Shown one piece after another: positions 47,037 through 55,090 of a DNA stretch of 64,000 bases. Below the pieces are notes generated by a model, which saw only the letters and a list, made by a program, of their open reading frames with translations, searched no databases and was not told the origin of the DNA. This DNA comes from Emticicia sp. C21 (GTDB taxonomy: Bacteria > Bacteroidota > Bacteroidia > Cytophagales > Spirosomataceae). The position numbers and the translations under genes are program-made. How positions within the stretch are numbered: the first letter of the stretch is position 1; each line of letters starts with the position of its first letter. Where the stretch lies: the NCBI RefSeq assembly GCF_003418935.1, contig NZ_QVMT01000001.1, forward strand, positions 970,063-1,034,062, in the 5' to 3' direction.

Positions 47037-47094
47037 ATCGAACCCGGATCTAAAGTTTAGGAAACTTCTATTCTATCCGTTGAACTACGTGGTC
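47023..47094 (-). tRNA. tRNA-Arg (anticodon CCT)
   Basis: The 72-base sequence folds as a standard cloverleaf: acceptor GACCACG/CGAGGTC with discriminator A, D-stem GTTC/GAAT, anticodon stem GAAGT/ACTTT with loop TTCCTAA (anticodon CCT, reading AGG), and T-stem CCGGG/CCCGG with loop TTCGATT. No CCA is encoded. The acceptor has one A-A mismatch at the fifth pair. The same A is present in both partial copies upstream, so this 5' half may have been copied among them. It is probably functional, but the mismatch leaves some doubt. Confidence 0.85.
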
Positions 47095-47258
47095 TTTATA
47101 TTTTTTAGTTATAGTTCAAAAGTTTAGGAAACTTCTATCGGTGCGACGCTCGCTCTATCCGTTGAACTACGTGGTCTTTATATTTTTTAGTTATAGTTCT
47201 AAAGTTCAGGAAACTTCTAGCGGTGCGACGCTCGCTCTATCCGTTGAACTACGTGGTC
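47095..47258 (-). repeat. Two tandem 82-bp units, each a tRNA-Arg 5' half with a 15-base insert
   Basis: Two head-to-tail units, 47095-47176 and 47177-47258, differ at only a few bases. Each holds, on the minus strand, the acceptor 5' strand, D-arm and full CCT anticodon arm of the tRNA-Arg, with GCGAGCGTCGCACCG inserted between the D-arm and the anticodon stem. Each then breaks off into an AT-rich spacer; T-arm and acceptor 3' strand are missing. The tRNA follows in the same direction with the same 82-bp spacing of 5' ends. Confidence 0.85.
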
Positions 47259-47268
47259 TTAAAATTTA

Positions 47269-47298
47269 CGAAGATGGTTCAAGGTTGAGCCATCTTCG
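47269..47298 (-). terminator. Terminator of the GH20 gene
   Basis: CGAAGATGGTTCAA and TTGAGCCATCTTCG form a 14-bp stem with one mismatch around a two-base loop. In the minus direction it lies 66 bp past the hexosaminidase stop and is followed by TAAATTTT. Only ten bases separate it from the first tRNA-half unit, leaving little room for a separate tRNA promoter. Confidence 0.7.
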
Positions 47299-47363
47299 CA
47301 CTTTAATGAATACAAATTTGATGATTTTTTTGTTTCAAATCATGAATTTTATTTAAAAATCCT

Positions 47364-49715
47364 TTATTCAATAGCAATTTCATCAACAAATAGCCAGGCG
47401 GGGTTGCCATTGCCCGGGTGATTGTCTGGTAGTTTGCCATAATTTTTACCAAATACTCTTACATAGCGGGCTTTTTTGCCATCTACTGCCACACCTAATT
47501 GTTGTACTGCACTACCTTTTGGAGGCGTAGCAGCCATTGGGATTTTCTTTATACTGGTAAATGTTTTACCATCATTGGAAATCGACACTTCAACTTCGGT
47601 TGGCAACATAATCCATGAATCGCTTGCTCCTTTGAAAGCAAACGATACTTTATTGACGGTCATGGACTGGCCTAAATCAACAGTTGCATCCAGGTCTTTG
47701 CCTTCAAAACCTATCCATGTGGCGCTGTTGGCGTCTTCGCCTTTTACACCATTGGTTAAGCCGTATGTTTCACCTCCAGTATAGTTTTTTGGTTGGTTCA
47801 CTAAGGTGTATTTACGTCCGGTTGCTTTGTTGATAAAGAAGTATTTGGTTAATACCTTACCCAATTGTTCTCCTTTTGCAGAAAATGCGGCCGCTCTCAC
47901 ACTCCCATCTTTGGTAATAACTACACCTGTAGGCTGGTATAAGGCAGAGCTGGCCGTCGGCTCTGAACCATCCACTGTATATCTGATAGTGGCGGCTTTA
48001 TCTACCGATTGTAATTTGATTACCACCTGGCTTTTATCATTAATGGCCGAAGAGGCGGTAATGTCAAAATAACTTTTAGCATAATTAACAGCCAGATACT
48101 TCAATCGTTCAAAATGGGTTTTCAAACGCGCAGTGAAATCGTCATAATTTTTCAATTTGGCTGAAGTCCAACCCGTTTCTGCTATGGCACAAGCACGTGG
48201 GTAAGCCATGTATTCTACATGACTTGGAGTTTGGATATATTCAGTCCAGAGATTGGCTTGTATACCTAATATATGTTTGGCCTGTTCAGGTGTTAATGCT
48301 TTTGGCGTTGGGTCATACGAATATACTTTTTCTAAAGGCAGGTAACCACCGATAGCCAAAGGCTCAGTTGAGGGGTCTGACTGATAATAGTCCAGATAAC
48401 AAAAACCCGTTGGTGTCATAATGGCATCATGGTTTTGTTGAGCAGCAGCAATACCACCCTCTACCCCACGCCACGACATGATAGTTGCATTGGGAGAAAT
48501 ACCTCCTTCCAATATCTCATCCCAACCAATGATTTTCTTGCCTTTCGAAGTCAGGAATTTATCGAAATGTTTAATGAAATAACTTTGTAATTCGTGTTCA
48601 TCCTTCAAGCCTTCTTTCTTCATTAAAGCCTGACAAAAAGCACTCTGCTTCCAGGCAGTTTTCGGGCACTCATCACCACCTATATGTACATAATCACTTG
48701 GAAATAAGGCAATCACCTCTGTCAATACATCCTCTAAAAACTTAAAGGTTGTTTCAGTCGGGCAAAAAACATCATCATGCACACCCCATATTCCAGTAAC
48801 CTCAAAAGGTCCTCCTTTCAATGATTTTTCTGTACATGCCAATTCAGGGTACGAGGCAAGAGCCGCCAAAGCATGGCCCGGCATTTCTATCTCAGGAATA
48901 ATAGTAATGTATTTCTTTTGAGCATAAGCAATCACCTCCTTGATTTCCTCCTGTGTATAGAATCCACCATGGGGGATCCCATCAAATTTCCATTCATTAT
49001 AATGACCTTTCATGCTTTCTTTACGTTTCGAGCCTACTTCGGTCAGTTTCGGATATTTCTTAATCTCAATTCGCCAACCCTGATCGTCAGTTAAGTGCCA
49101 GTGGAAACGGTTCATTTTATGCAAAGCCAATAAATCAATATATCTTTTTACAAATGAAACCGGAAAGAAATGGCGGGCCACATCAAGCATACTACCACGG
49201 TGTCCATAACGTGGACGGTCGAAAATAGTACAAGCCGGAACAGTCAATTTTACACTTTTTTCAAGCGAGCTACTGAATATCTGTGGTGGCAGTAATTGTA
49301 ATAAGCTTTGTAGGGCATAAAACTCTCCTTTGCCTGTGGCACCTGCCAATATCACACCTTTGGCGTCTGCTTTCAGAATATAGTCTTCATCGCCCAATAT
49401 TTTATTCATCACCTGCTCTTTGTAGGGAGCAAAAACAATAGTTTTATTGGCAGGCACTAAAGTATTTGGTATATCTGCTTCTTCAATTAGTAATTTAATG
49501 CCTGACGTTACCACCACACGTTCAGCCAGCATTTCAGCCAGAGGTCTGATTTCAGTAGCACCTTTTGGAACCAGGATTTTTGTCTGGGCATCAATGGTAA
49601 ACTCACCAGTCAGAGGAGTGAGCTCTAATGGCTTGGGGATAATGGCATATTTGTTTTGAGCAATAGTAGAAAACGCGAGGATAAGCAGGCTAAATAAGCC
49701 AAAGGCTTTTTTCAT
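47364..49715 (-). CDS. Secreted GH20 beta-N-acetylhexosaminidase (783 aa)
   Basis: Exported enzyme that removes terminal beta-linked GlcNAc or GalNAc from glycans such as chitin fragments. Residues 1-20 are a signal peptide. A GH20b N-terminal domain (about 25-165) precedes the catalytic barrel, which opens with RGSMLDVARHFFP and HWHLTDDQGWRIEI. The catalytic pair is Asp348-Glu349 in HIGGDEC. After the barrel come a chitobiase-type C-terminal domain (IRYTVDGSEPT, near 570) and a F5/8-type (CBM32-like) sugar-binding domain ending PAWLFVDEIAIE. The ATG at 49715 starts directly at the signal peptide; a TTG two codons earlier is unlikely. A TATTTTTG box (49753-49746) is a plausible -7 element. 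It stands alone, with its own terminator, next to a hybrid kinase of a glycan-control type. Confidence 0.95.
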   Translation of the reverse strand: MKKAFGLFSLLILAFSTIAQNKYAIIPKPLELTPLTGEFTIDAQTKILVPKGATEIRPLAEMLAERVVVTSGIKLLIEEADIPNTLVPANKTIVFAPYKEQVMNKILGDEDYILKADAKGVILAGATGKGEFYALQSLLQLLPPQIFSSSLEKSVKLTVPACTIFDRPRYGHRGSMLDVARHFFPVSFVKRYIDLLALHKMNRFHWHLTDDQGWRIEIKKYPKLTEVGSKRKESMKGHYNEWKFDGIPHGGFYTQEEIKEVIAYAQKKYITIIPEIEMPGHALAALASYPELACTEKSLKGGPFEVTGIWGVHDDVFCPTETTFKFLEDVLTEVIALFPSDYVHIGGDECPKTAWKQSAFCQALMKKEGLKDEHELQSYFIKHFDKFLTSKGKKIIGWDEILEGGISPNATIMSWRGVEGGIAAAQQNHDAIMTPTGFCYLDYYQSDPSTEPLAIGGYLPLEKVYSYDPTPKALTPEQAKHILGIQANLWTEYIQTPSHVEYMAYPRACAIAETGWTSAKLKNYDDFTARLKTHFERLKYLAVNYAKSYFDITASSAINDKSQVVIKLQSVDKAATIRYTVDGSEPTASSALYQPTGVVITKDGSVRAAAFSAKGEQLGKVLTKYFFINKATGRKYTLVNQPKNYTGGETYGLTNGVKGEDANSATWIGFEGKDLDATVDLGQSMTVNKVSFAFKGASDSWIMLPTEVEVSISNDGKTFTSIKKIPMAATPPKGSAVQQLGVAVDGKKARYVRVFGKNYGKLPDNHPGNGNPAWLFVDEIAIE

Positions 49716-49804
49716 GTGCAACGTTAGGTTTTATTGATTCCTAGGCAAAAATAGGTTTTATCTCGTAAAAAAACTTCGGAGCGCCAGTGTTTTTTGAGAA
49801 TGTA

Positions 49805-50497
49805 TCAAGGTTCTTTGGGATAAGGTACAAATTTATGGCTCTTTTCAATCCACCCCTTGTCAGCAGTTAAATAATAAATATGCTCTCCTAAAGAGACTGC
49901 ACTTGCATGTACGTAGGTAGTTAATGTTCGTTTAGACTTATTTATTTTAGTGGGAAAATAATTCATTGAGTCTGTTAGGTATCTGTTTAAAACAAACTTT
50001 TTGTTTTCCTGTATATAGTAATTGTAAAATACTCCACCATTCCCTCCCGAATTATTTATCACTGCAATATCATCTTTATTGTCAAAATTCAAGTCTGCAA
50101 TGATAATATCCCCATAGTCATTATCGTCTCCTACCCCCTCAAAACTAACTTTAGTAGAGTATGACAAAACATGATTACATTTCTTAAAAACATCAGGGGC
50201 ATAGAAAGACGGATTTATATATAAAGTATCCATTTTTTGATGAGTTAATTTATCAGATATTGTCAGATTGATCGTGCATGAATCATAAATATCATCTTTT
50301 CGCTCGAAACGCCTCAAAAATATCTTAACGTCGAATTCTTTCGATAGATCAGTATAGCTACATTGTTGTATAACCGCCTGTTGTTGCGCACTTATTTTAG
50401 TCAAATCTAGGCCTTCATTTTGGTTCGGTTTATACTTACAACCTGATGAACAGCAATACAAGAAAAGGAGTAATAATTTTAGTTTAGGTGTGTACAT
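49805..50497 (-). CDS. Putative lipoprotein with an FG-GAP-like calcium loop (230 aa)
   Basis: The N-terminus is a lipoprotein signal: a basic start, a leucine-rich stretch and two candidate lipobox cysteines, Cys16 (LYCC) and Cys20 (SSGC). The second fits better because of the glycine before it. The mature part has one clear motif, DLNFDNKDDIAVINN (near 150), a DxNxDxxxD calcium-binding-like loop as found in FG-GAP/VCBS repeats and in the XAC2610-type family. No catalytic motif is visible. It should be anchored in the outer membrane facing the periplasm or surface. It stands alone, 89 bp from the hexosaminidase start and on the same strand, so co-transcription with that gene is possible but not shown. 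The function is unknown. Confidence 0.7.
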   Translation of the reverse strand: MYTPKLKLLLLFLYCCSSGCKYKPNQNEGLDLTKISAQQQAVIQQCSYTDLSKEFDVKIFLRRFERKDDIYDSCTINLTISDKLTHQKMDTLYINPSFYAPDVFKKCNHVLSYSTKVSFEGVGDDNDYGDIIIADLNFDNKDDIAVINNSGGNGGVFYNYYIQENKKFVLNRYLTDSMNYFPTKINKSKRTLTTYVHASAVSLGEHIYYLTADKGWIEKSHKFVPYPKEP

Positions 50498-50603
50498 ATT
50501 TTAGCAGATTTCAATACGCTTACAACGTTAAAGATCTGCTTTCATTGAGTAGTAACTATGATAAATATCATTAAAGGTTCACAAAATAAATCTTCATAAT
50601 ATA

Positions 50604-50701
50604 ACGATTTTGTAAATCGTCAAAATTCAATAGGATTTTCTTAACCAATAATATAGCATGTGGGTTTATTACTCTCAGAAGAGACGATTTAAAAAATCGT
50701 C
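50604..50701. repeat. Two small inverted repeats with the ACGATTT-AAATCGT core
   Basis: ACGATTT-TGT-AAATCGT (50604-50620) and GACGATTT-AAA-AAATCGTC (50683-50701) are two copies of nearly the same palindrome, 79 bp apart, in the 320-bp gap between the lipoprotein and the exported protein. They could be a paired operator for either divergent gene or a small interspersed repeat. The rest of the gap is AT-rich and otherwise empty to my eye. Confidence 0.55.
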
Positions 50702-50817
50702 ATACATAATAATATCCTTTTACCATCTAGTAAATTTTCGTACAGATTTTATCCCAAAATCAATCATAATAACCAAATAAGGCTGAAATTCGTTTAGTAT
50801 TAAACCGTTCAGAAGCC

Positions 50818-52413
50818 ATGAAAAAATACGTCCTATTATCTATTATAATTTGCATTAATGCCTCGCTTTCAATTGCGCAAAAAATATCAAGAGAAGAAAA
50901 GATAAAGGCCGTTGAAATGCTCTCCGATTTCTTCGGGAGACCTACACCCAGCAAAACGCCTGTACCTGATGTAATTTCAGAAAAAGGTTTGCCTGCCAAT
51001 CTCAATACAGCCGATTTTGACAAAAAACTTGCCTTGTTTACCAATAGCTTTTATTTCCAGCAATCAAGTTTCAGAGATAACGAAGCGCGTATTGAGGCAG
51101 ATGTATTTCATTTACCGAATATGGATTTGGTGAACGGACAGTTTCTCTGGAATAAAGCCACTACTAAAGAAGGTGGCACGCTGGAAATTGTACCCAGACC
51201 TGACCAAAACAGGATGTCTTCAATGGATTTTTTCAATGAAGTGGTTACTTATAAACCTCAAAACGGAAAAACGCTAAACACCATCGAAGGTACTTTTTCT
51301 TTTACTTATCCCACAGAGTTTAAACAGATAACCTTGACCAAAGCAGATATTGGTAAAGAAAAAGATCTTGATGGAGAAATGGTGAAGCTGCTATCAATAG
51401 AGAATGATATTGCAGTTTTTGAGATTAAACGTAAAACAGAAGATAGCCGACTGAATTATTATGCCTTAAATGCCAAAGGTGAACCACTTCAGTTAGAAGT
51501 AATACGCTCTGAAGTGCCCAAGTCTATTTATAGTATTTTAGATAAAGATGGCAAAATACCTGAAGCTAGGAAGAAAGAATTGGTTGATAAATTTGATGAT
51601 TTACGCAAAGAACCTATCATCAGCTATGTAAAAGCATTGGGTACAATTGCGCAACTGGTAATTGTACAACCCAAAGGCACAAGCAGCAAAAAGATTCCGA
51701 TTGTGGTACACAGGACACCAGATTTCCAACACGGTGAAACGACTTTATCCCATGAGCGATATGAAAATCTACCTACTATTAAATATGATAAAATAGCAGA
51801 AGCAGATTTAGCGAATCTGACTATCAAAGCCGATAGAACTAATGATGGTTTGAATAACCACAAAATTATTTTATCTATGCCTAATAGCTTCAATTCAGCT
51901 TTTGCCAAAGTAGAGTTTAAAGATGTGGTGGCAACAGATGCAGGAAAAAATTCTCCTTATACACCACAAGGCGCTTTCTATGACAACAAACCCAAAACCT
52001 TTAGTTTCAGACTTGACCCTCCGGGCGGCGACCAGCCTATCGATGCGGATTTAATTAAAGGTAAAGTTGAGATAACCTATCCTGTTGAAATCACCACAGA
52101 GATTTTGCCTGTCAATGCCCCTTCTGATAAATTCGAAATGAAAAATCCACTTACAGTCACGTATTTCACCAACGATGATGATTTAGATAATTCAGGTGAA
52201 TTTAAACCGAAACGAGCCTATGCCGCCAATGGCATGCAATTGAAAAGAGTAGAAGGATTCTATACCGGAGGCTCAAAAGATGGCAAAAACTATATGGAAT
52301 ACGTTTATTGGGGCAAACCTGCCACCATTCAGATTGATAAGGCTACTAAATGGGTTACGAAAGAGATTCCTTTTTCTTTGAAGCCAGCGCCTAAGAGGCC
52401 TAAGGAGTTTTGA
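50818..52413 (+). CDS. Exported protein of unknown function (531 aa)
   Basis: A signal peptide (1-20, MKKYVLLSIIICINASLSIA) is clear and fixes the start. I do not recognise the family. The mature protein has no second membrane segment, no lipobox and no catalytic motif I can name. Its composition is that of a soluble beta-rich periplasmic protein, with repeated charged turn segments and a proline-rich tail (KPAPKRPKEF). It has no cysteine in the mature part. Neighbours give little help: the divergent gene is the FG-GAP-like lipoprotein and the next gene downstream is the helicase, separated by palindromic DNA. Export to the periplasm or beyond is likely; anything further would be a guess. Confidence 0.8.
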   Translation: MKKYVLLSIIICINASLSIAQKISREEKIKAVEMLSDFFGRPTPSKTPVPDVISEKGLPANLNTADFDKKLALFTNSFYFQQSSFRDNEARIEADVFHLPNMDLVNGQFLWNKATTKEGGTLEIVPRPDQNRMSSMDFFNEVVTYKPQNGKTLNTIEGTFSFTYPTEFKQITLTKADIGKEKDLDGEMVKLLSIENDIAVFEIKRKTEDSRLNYYALNAKGEPLQLEVIRSEVPKSIYSILDKDGKIPEARKKELVDKFDDLRKEPIISYVKALGTIAQLVIVQPKGTSSKKIPIVVHRTPDFQHGETTLSHERYENLPTIKYDKIAEADLANLTIKADRTNDGLNNHKIILSMPNSFNSAFAKVEFKDVVATDAGKNSPYTPQGAFYDNKPKTFSFRLDPPGGDQPIDADLIKGKVEITYPVEITTEILPVNAPSDKFEMKNPLTVTYFTNDDDLDNSGEFKPKRAYAANGMQLKRVEGFYTGGSKDGKNYMEYVYWGKPATIQIDKATKWVTKEIPFSLKPAPKRPKEF

Positions 52414-52444
52414 GGGTAAATGAATATCTCATAAACCCATGTAA

Positions 52445-52509
52445 CGGTGAATGAATTCACCGCCTAATACAACAAAGGTCTTGTATACATAGCCGGACTT
52501 AAGTCCGGC
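52445..52509. repeat. REP-like palindromes
   Basis: CGGTGAAT-GA-ATTCACCG (52445-52462) and the perfect 18-bp palindrome GCCGGACTTAAGTCCGGC (52492-52509) lie in the gap after the exported protein, followed by another GC-rich inverted stretch near 52550-52567. The CCGGACT core also occurs in boundary repeats X and Y, which suggests one family of short interspersed palindromes. Confidence 0.6.
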
Positions 52510-52686
52510 GTACATATATAAAAATGTTCCTTTGTTATTTTAGACGCCGACCGCGACGGCGGACCGTTTTATTCGGTGAATGTAGATACATGCTTTAATT
52601 AATTCCCACTCACACTAAACATTCAATAATATTGTTATTACCTTTGTATTCTTCTCCTTGTACTATCGAAATCATTTAGAAAAGAC

Positions 52687-52723
52687 TTGACAAAAATATA
52701 TCGCCGCGATATATTTATATTTG
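52687..52723 (+). promoter_or_regulatory. uvrD/pcrA promoter with an embedded perfect palindrome
   Basis: TTGACA (52687-52692), 17 bases, then TATATT (52710-52715) make a textbook -35/-10 pair; the Bacteroidetes-type box TATATTTG follows at 52716-52723. Between and over these lies a perfect 11-bp inverted repeat, AAATATATCGC-C-GCGATATATTT (52694-52716). A protein bound there would block the promoter, so it is a candidate operator. The bound regulator is not known to me. Confidence 0.6.
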
Positions 52724-52748
52724 CATTACATTTAAAGAAAGGGATTCC

Positions 52749-55034
52749 GTGCAGAACCAGAACAATTACTTAGATAAACTTAACCCACCCCAACGCGAAG
52801 CTGTAACTCACCCCGAAGGTCCGTTGATGATTATTGCAGGTGCAGGTTCGGGCAAAACCCGTGTATTAACCTATCGGATTGCCTGGCTTATCGAGCAGGG
52901 CGTCGACCCATTTAATATCCTGTCTTTGACTTTTACCAATAAGGCTGCTGGTGAGATGCGCCATCGTATCGAGCAGATTATTGGCGCTGATGCCAAAAAT
53001 CTGTGGATGGGTACTTTCCACTCCATTTTTGCCAAAATCCTGCGTTTTGAAGGAAAAAGACTAGGCTATACTTCTGATTTTACTATTTACGATACCGATG
53101 ATTCAAAGTCTTTAATACGTAGTATTATTAAAGAACTAGGACTGGATGATAAAACCTATCGCCCGAACTATGTATTGAATCGTATTTCTAATGCCAAGAA
53201 TGCCTTAGTATCCTGGGAGGCTTATGTCAATAATCCGATTTATATGGAAGATGACAAAGCGGCCCGTATGCCGGAAATCGGACGATTGTATAAGACTTAT
53301 CAGATGCGTTGTTTCCAGGCCAATGCCATGGATTTCGACGATTTATTGTTCAATACCAATATTCTCTTCCGCGACCATATGGATATATTGAACAAATATC
53401 AACATAAATTCAAGCATGTGCTGGTAGATGAGTTTCAGGATACTAACGTTTCGCAGTATCTCATTACCAAGAAACTCTCATCGGTACATCAGAATATCTG
53501 TGTAGTAGGCGATGATGCGCAGAGTATCTATGCTTTCCGTGGGGCAAATATCCAGAATATCCTGAATTTTAAGAGTGATTATCCCGAACTACATGTAGTT
53601 AAACTGGAGCAGAACTATCGTTCTACCAAAACGATTGTCAATGCCGCCAATTCGGTCATTGCCCGTAATAAAGAGCAGTTAGAGAAGAATGTCTTTACAG
53701 ATAATGACGAAGGGCAAAAGATTGAGGTAATCAAGGCGGCATCCGATAACGAAGAAGCACGTTTGATAGCTACCAGTATCTTTGAAGCGAAAAATAACGA
53801 GGGACTTAAAAACAGTGAATTTTCGATTCTTTATCGTACCAATGCCCAATCCAGAGCATTTGAGGAGGCTTTAAGGAAAATCAATATCAAGTACCGTATC
53901 GTTGGAGGTTTATCTTTCTACCAACGGAAAGAGATTAAGGACTTATTAGCTTATCTGCGCTTTACGGTTAATCAGAATGATGAAGAAGCTTTTAAGCGGA
54001 TTATCAACCTGCCCAAAAGAGGCATCGGAGATACAACAGTTGCCAAAATCGTAGTAACAGCCGCTGAAAACAACCGCTCGGTGTGGGAGGTAGTAAGTAA
54101 TATTAGCCAGTTTGTAGCCGGGCGTGCCGGACAAGCGATTGATGATTTTGCAACCTTGATTAAGAGTTTCAAAATCATGATTGATGAGGGCAAAGATGCG
54201 CACACCGTTGCCGCATACATTGCCAAAACCTCGGGTATTCTTCGCGAATTGTATGAAGATAAAACCGTAGAGGGACTATCACGATACGAAAACGTACAAG
54301 AGTTACTCAACTCAGTAAAGCAATTCGTTGACAATCCTGAAAATGAAGAAAAAACCTTAAGTGCCTTTTTGCAGACCGTTACCCTCATGACCTCGGCCGA
54401 CCAGGAAGATGAAGATGGCGACCATGAGCGTGTAACTTTAATGACCATTCACGGTGCAAAAGGATTGGAGTTTAAATACGTGTACATTGTCGGTATGGAA
54501 GAAAACCTCTTCCCATCACAGATGATGTTGCAAAACCGTACCGATCTGGAAGAAGAGCGCCGGTTATTCTATGTAGCAATCACGAGAGCAGAAAAGAAAC
54601 TGACTTTAAGTTATGCTGAAACACGTTATAACTATGGTCGGTTAAACTACTGTGAACCAAGTCGTTTCTTAGAAGAAATCGATAAGAACTTTTTGCAGAT
54701 GTCGAAAAGCCGCTCGGTTTCTTTTGACGATTCCCCAACCCGAAACGACCGTCCGACTTCTACCCTATCATTTGCCAAGAAAGAGAGCATTATCTCTAAC
54801 CTGAAACCTGTGCAAAAGGCGGTGCCTGCTCCGCAGCATACGCCAACAGGCGATTTCGTGGCGAGTGATACCAGTAGCCTGAAAGAGGGAGATAAAGTAG
54901 AACACCCGAAATTCGGCTTTGGTATGGTAAAGAGAATGGATGTGAATGGGACTGACAGAAAAGCAACGATTGTATTTGATGGACAAGGCGAAAAGACTTT
55001 GTTATTGAGCTTTGCTAAGTTGAGGATATTGTAG
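52749..55034 (+). CDS. pcrA: UvrD/PcrA-type ATP-dependent DNA helicase (761 aa)
   Basis: A superfamily 1A 3'-5' helicase acting in nucleotide excision repair and in clearing blocked replication forks. The motifs appear in order: Q motif LNPPQREAV, Walker A GAGSGKT (31-37), LTFTNKAAGEM, Walker B VDEFQD (about 226-231), GDDAQSIYAFRGA, LEQNYRST, TLMTIHGAKGLEF and YVAITRAEKKLTL. The C-terminus (EGDKVEHPKFGFGMVKR) is the small PcrA-type tail domain that contacts RNA polymerase in other bacteria. The length is normal. The start is GTG at 52749, because the next methionine would cut into the Q motif region. Its promoter is separate from its neighbours and holds a palindrome that may be an operator. 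UvrD and PcrA cannot be told apart from the sequence alone. Confidence 0.95.
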   Translation: MQNQNNYLDKLNPPQREAVTHPEGPLMIIAGAGSGKTRVLTYRIAWLIEQGVDPFNILSLTFTNKAAGEMRHRIEQIIGADAKNLWMGTFHSIFAKILRFEGKRLGYTSDFTIYDTDDSKSLIRSIIKELGLDDKTYRPNYVLNRISNAKNALVSWEAYVNNPIYMEDDKAARMPEIGRLYKTYQMRCFQANAMDFDDLLFNTNILFRDHMDILNKYQHKFKHVLVDEFQDTNVSQYLITKKLSSVHQNICVVGDDAQSIYAFRGANIQNILNFKSDYPELHVVKLEQNYRSTKTIVNAANSVIARNKEQLEKNVFTDNDEGQKIEVIKAASDNEEARLIATSIFEAKNNEGLKNSEFSILYRTNAQSRAFEEALRKINIKYRIVGGLSFYQRKEIKDLLAYLRFTVNQNDEEAFKRIINLPKRGIGDTTVAKIVVTAAENNRSVWEVVSNISQFVAGRAGQAIDDFATLIKSFKIMIDEGKDAHTVAAYIAKTSGILRELYEDKTVEGLSRYENVQELLNSVKQFVDNPENEEKTLSAFLQTVTLMTSADQEDEDGDHERVTLMTIHGAKGLEFKYVYIVGMEENLFPSQMMLQNRTDLEEERRLFYVAITRAEKKLTLSYAETRYNYGRLNYCEPSRFLEEIDKNFLQMSKSRSVSFDDSPTRNDRPTSTLSFAKKESIISNLKPVQKAVPAPQHTPTGDFVASDTSSLKEGDKVEHPKFGFGMVKRMDVNGTDRKATIVFDGQGEKTLLLSFAKLRIL

Positions 55035-55044
55035 GAGTTTCTCC

Positions 55045-55090
55045 ATAAAACCAGAAAGTCTGTTCAAATGAACAGACTTTCTGGTTTTAT
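55045..55090. terminator. Bidirectional terminator between the helicase and the ccm operon
   Basis: A perfect 22-bp inverted repeat runs from ATAAAACCAGAAAG at the left to CTTTCTGGTTTTAT at the right, with a two-base loop, an A-run before and a T-run after. It starts 11 bp past the helicase stop, and its right end overlaps the stop codon of the DCC-family gene, so it can end both transcripts. Confidence 0.9.

Noticed and set aside
47141-47356. Plus-strand 71-codon frame after the tRNA
   Set aside because: It consists of antisense tRNA-half repeats and the GH20 terminator.
53972-54448. Minus-strand 158-codon frame inside the helicase gene
   Set aside because: The helicase motifs on the plus strand cover the same bases; the antisense frame has no domain or start signal.
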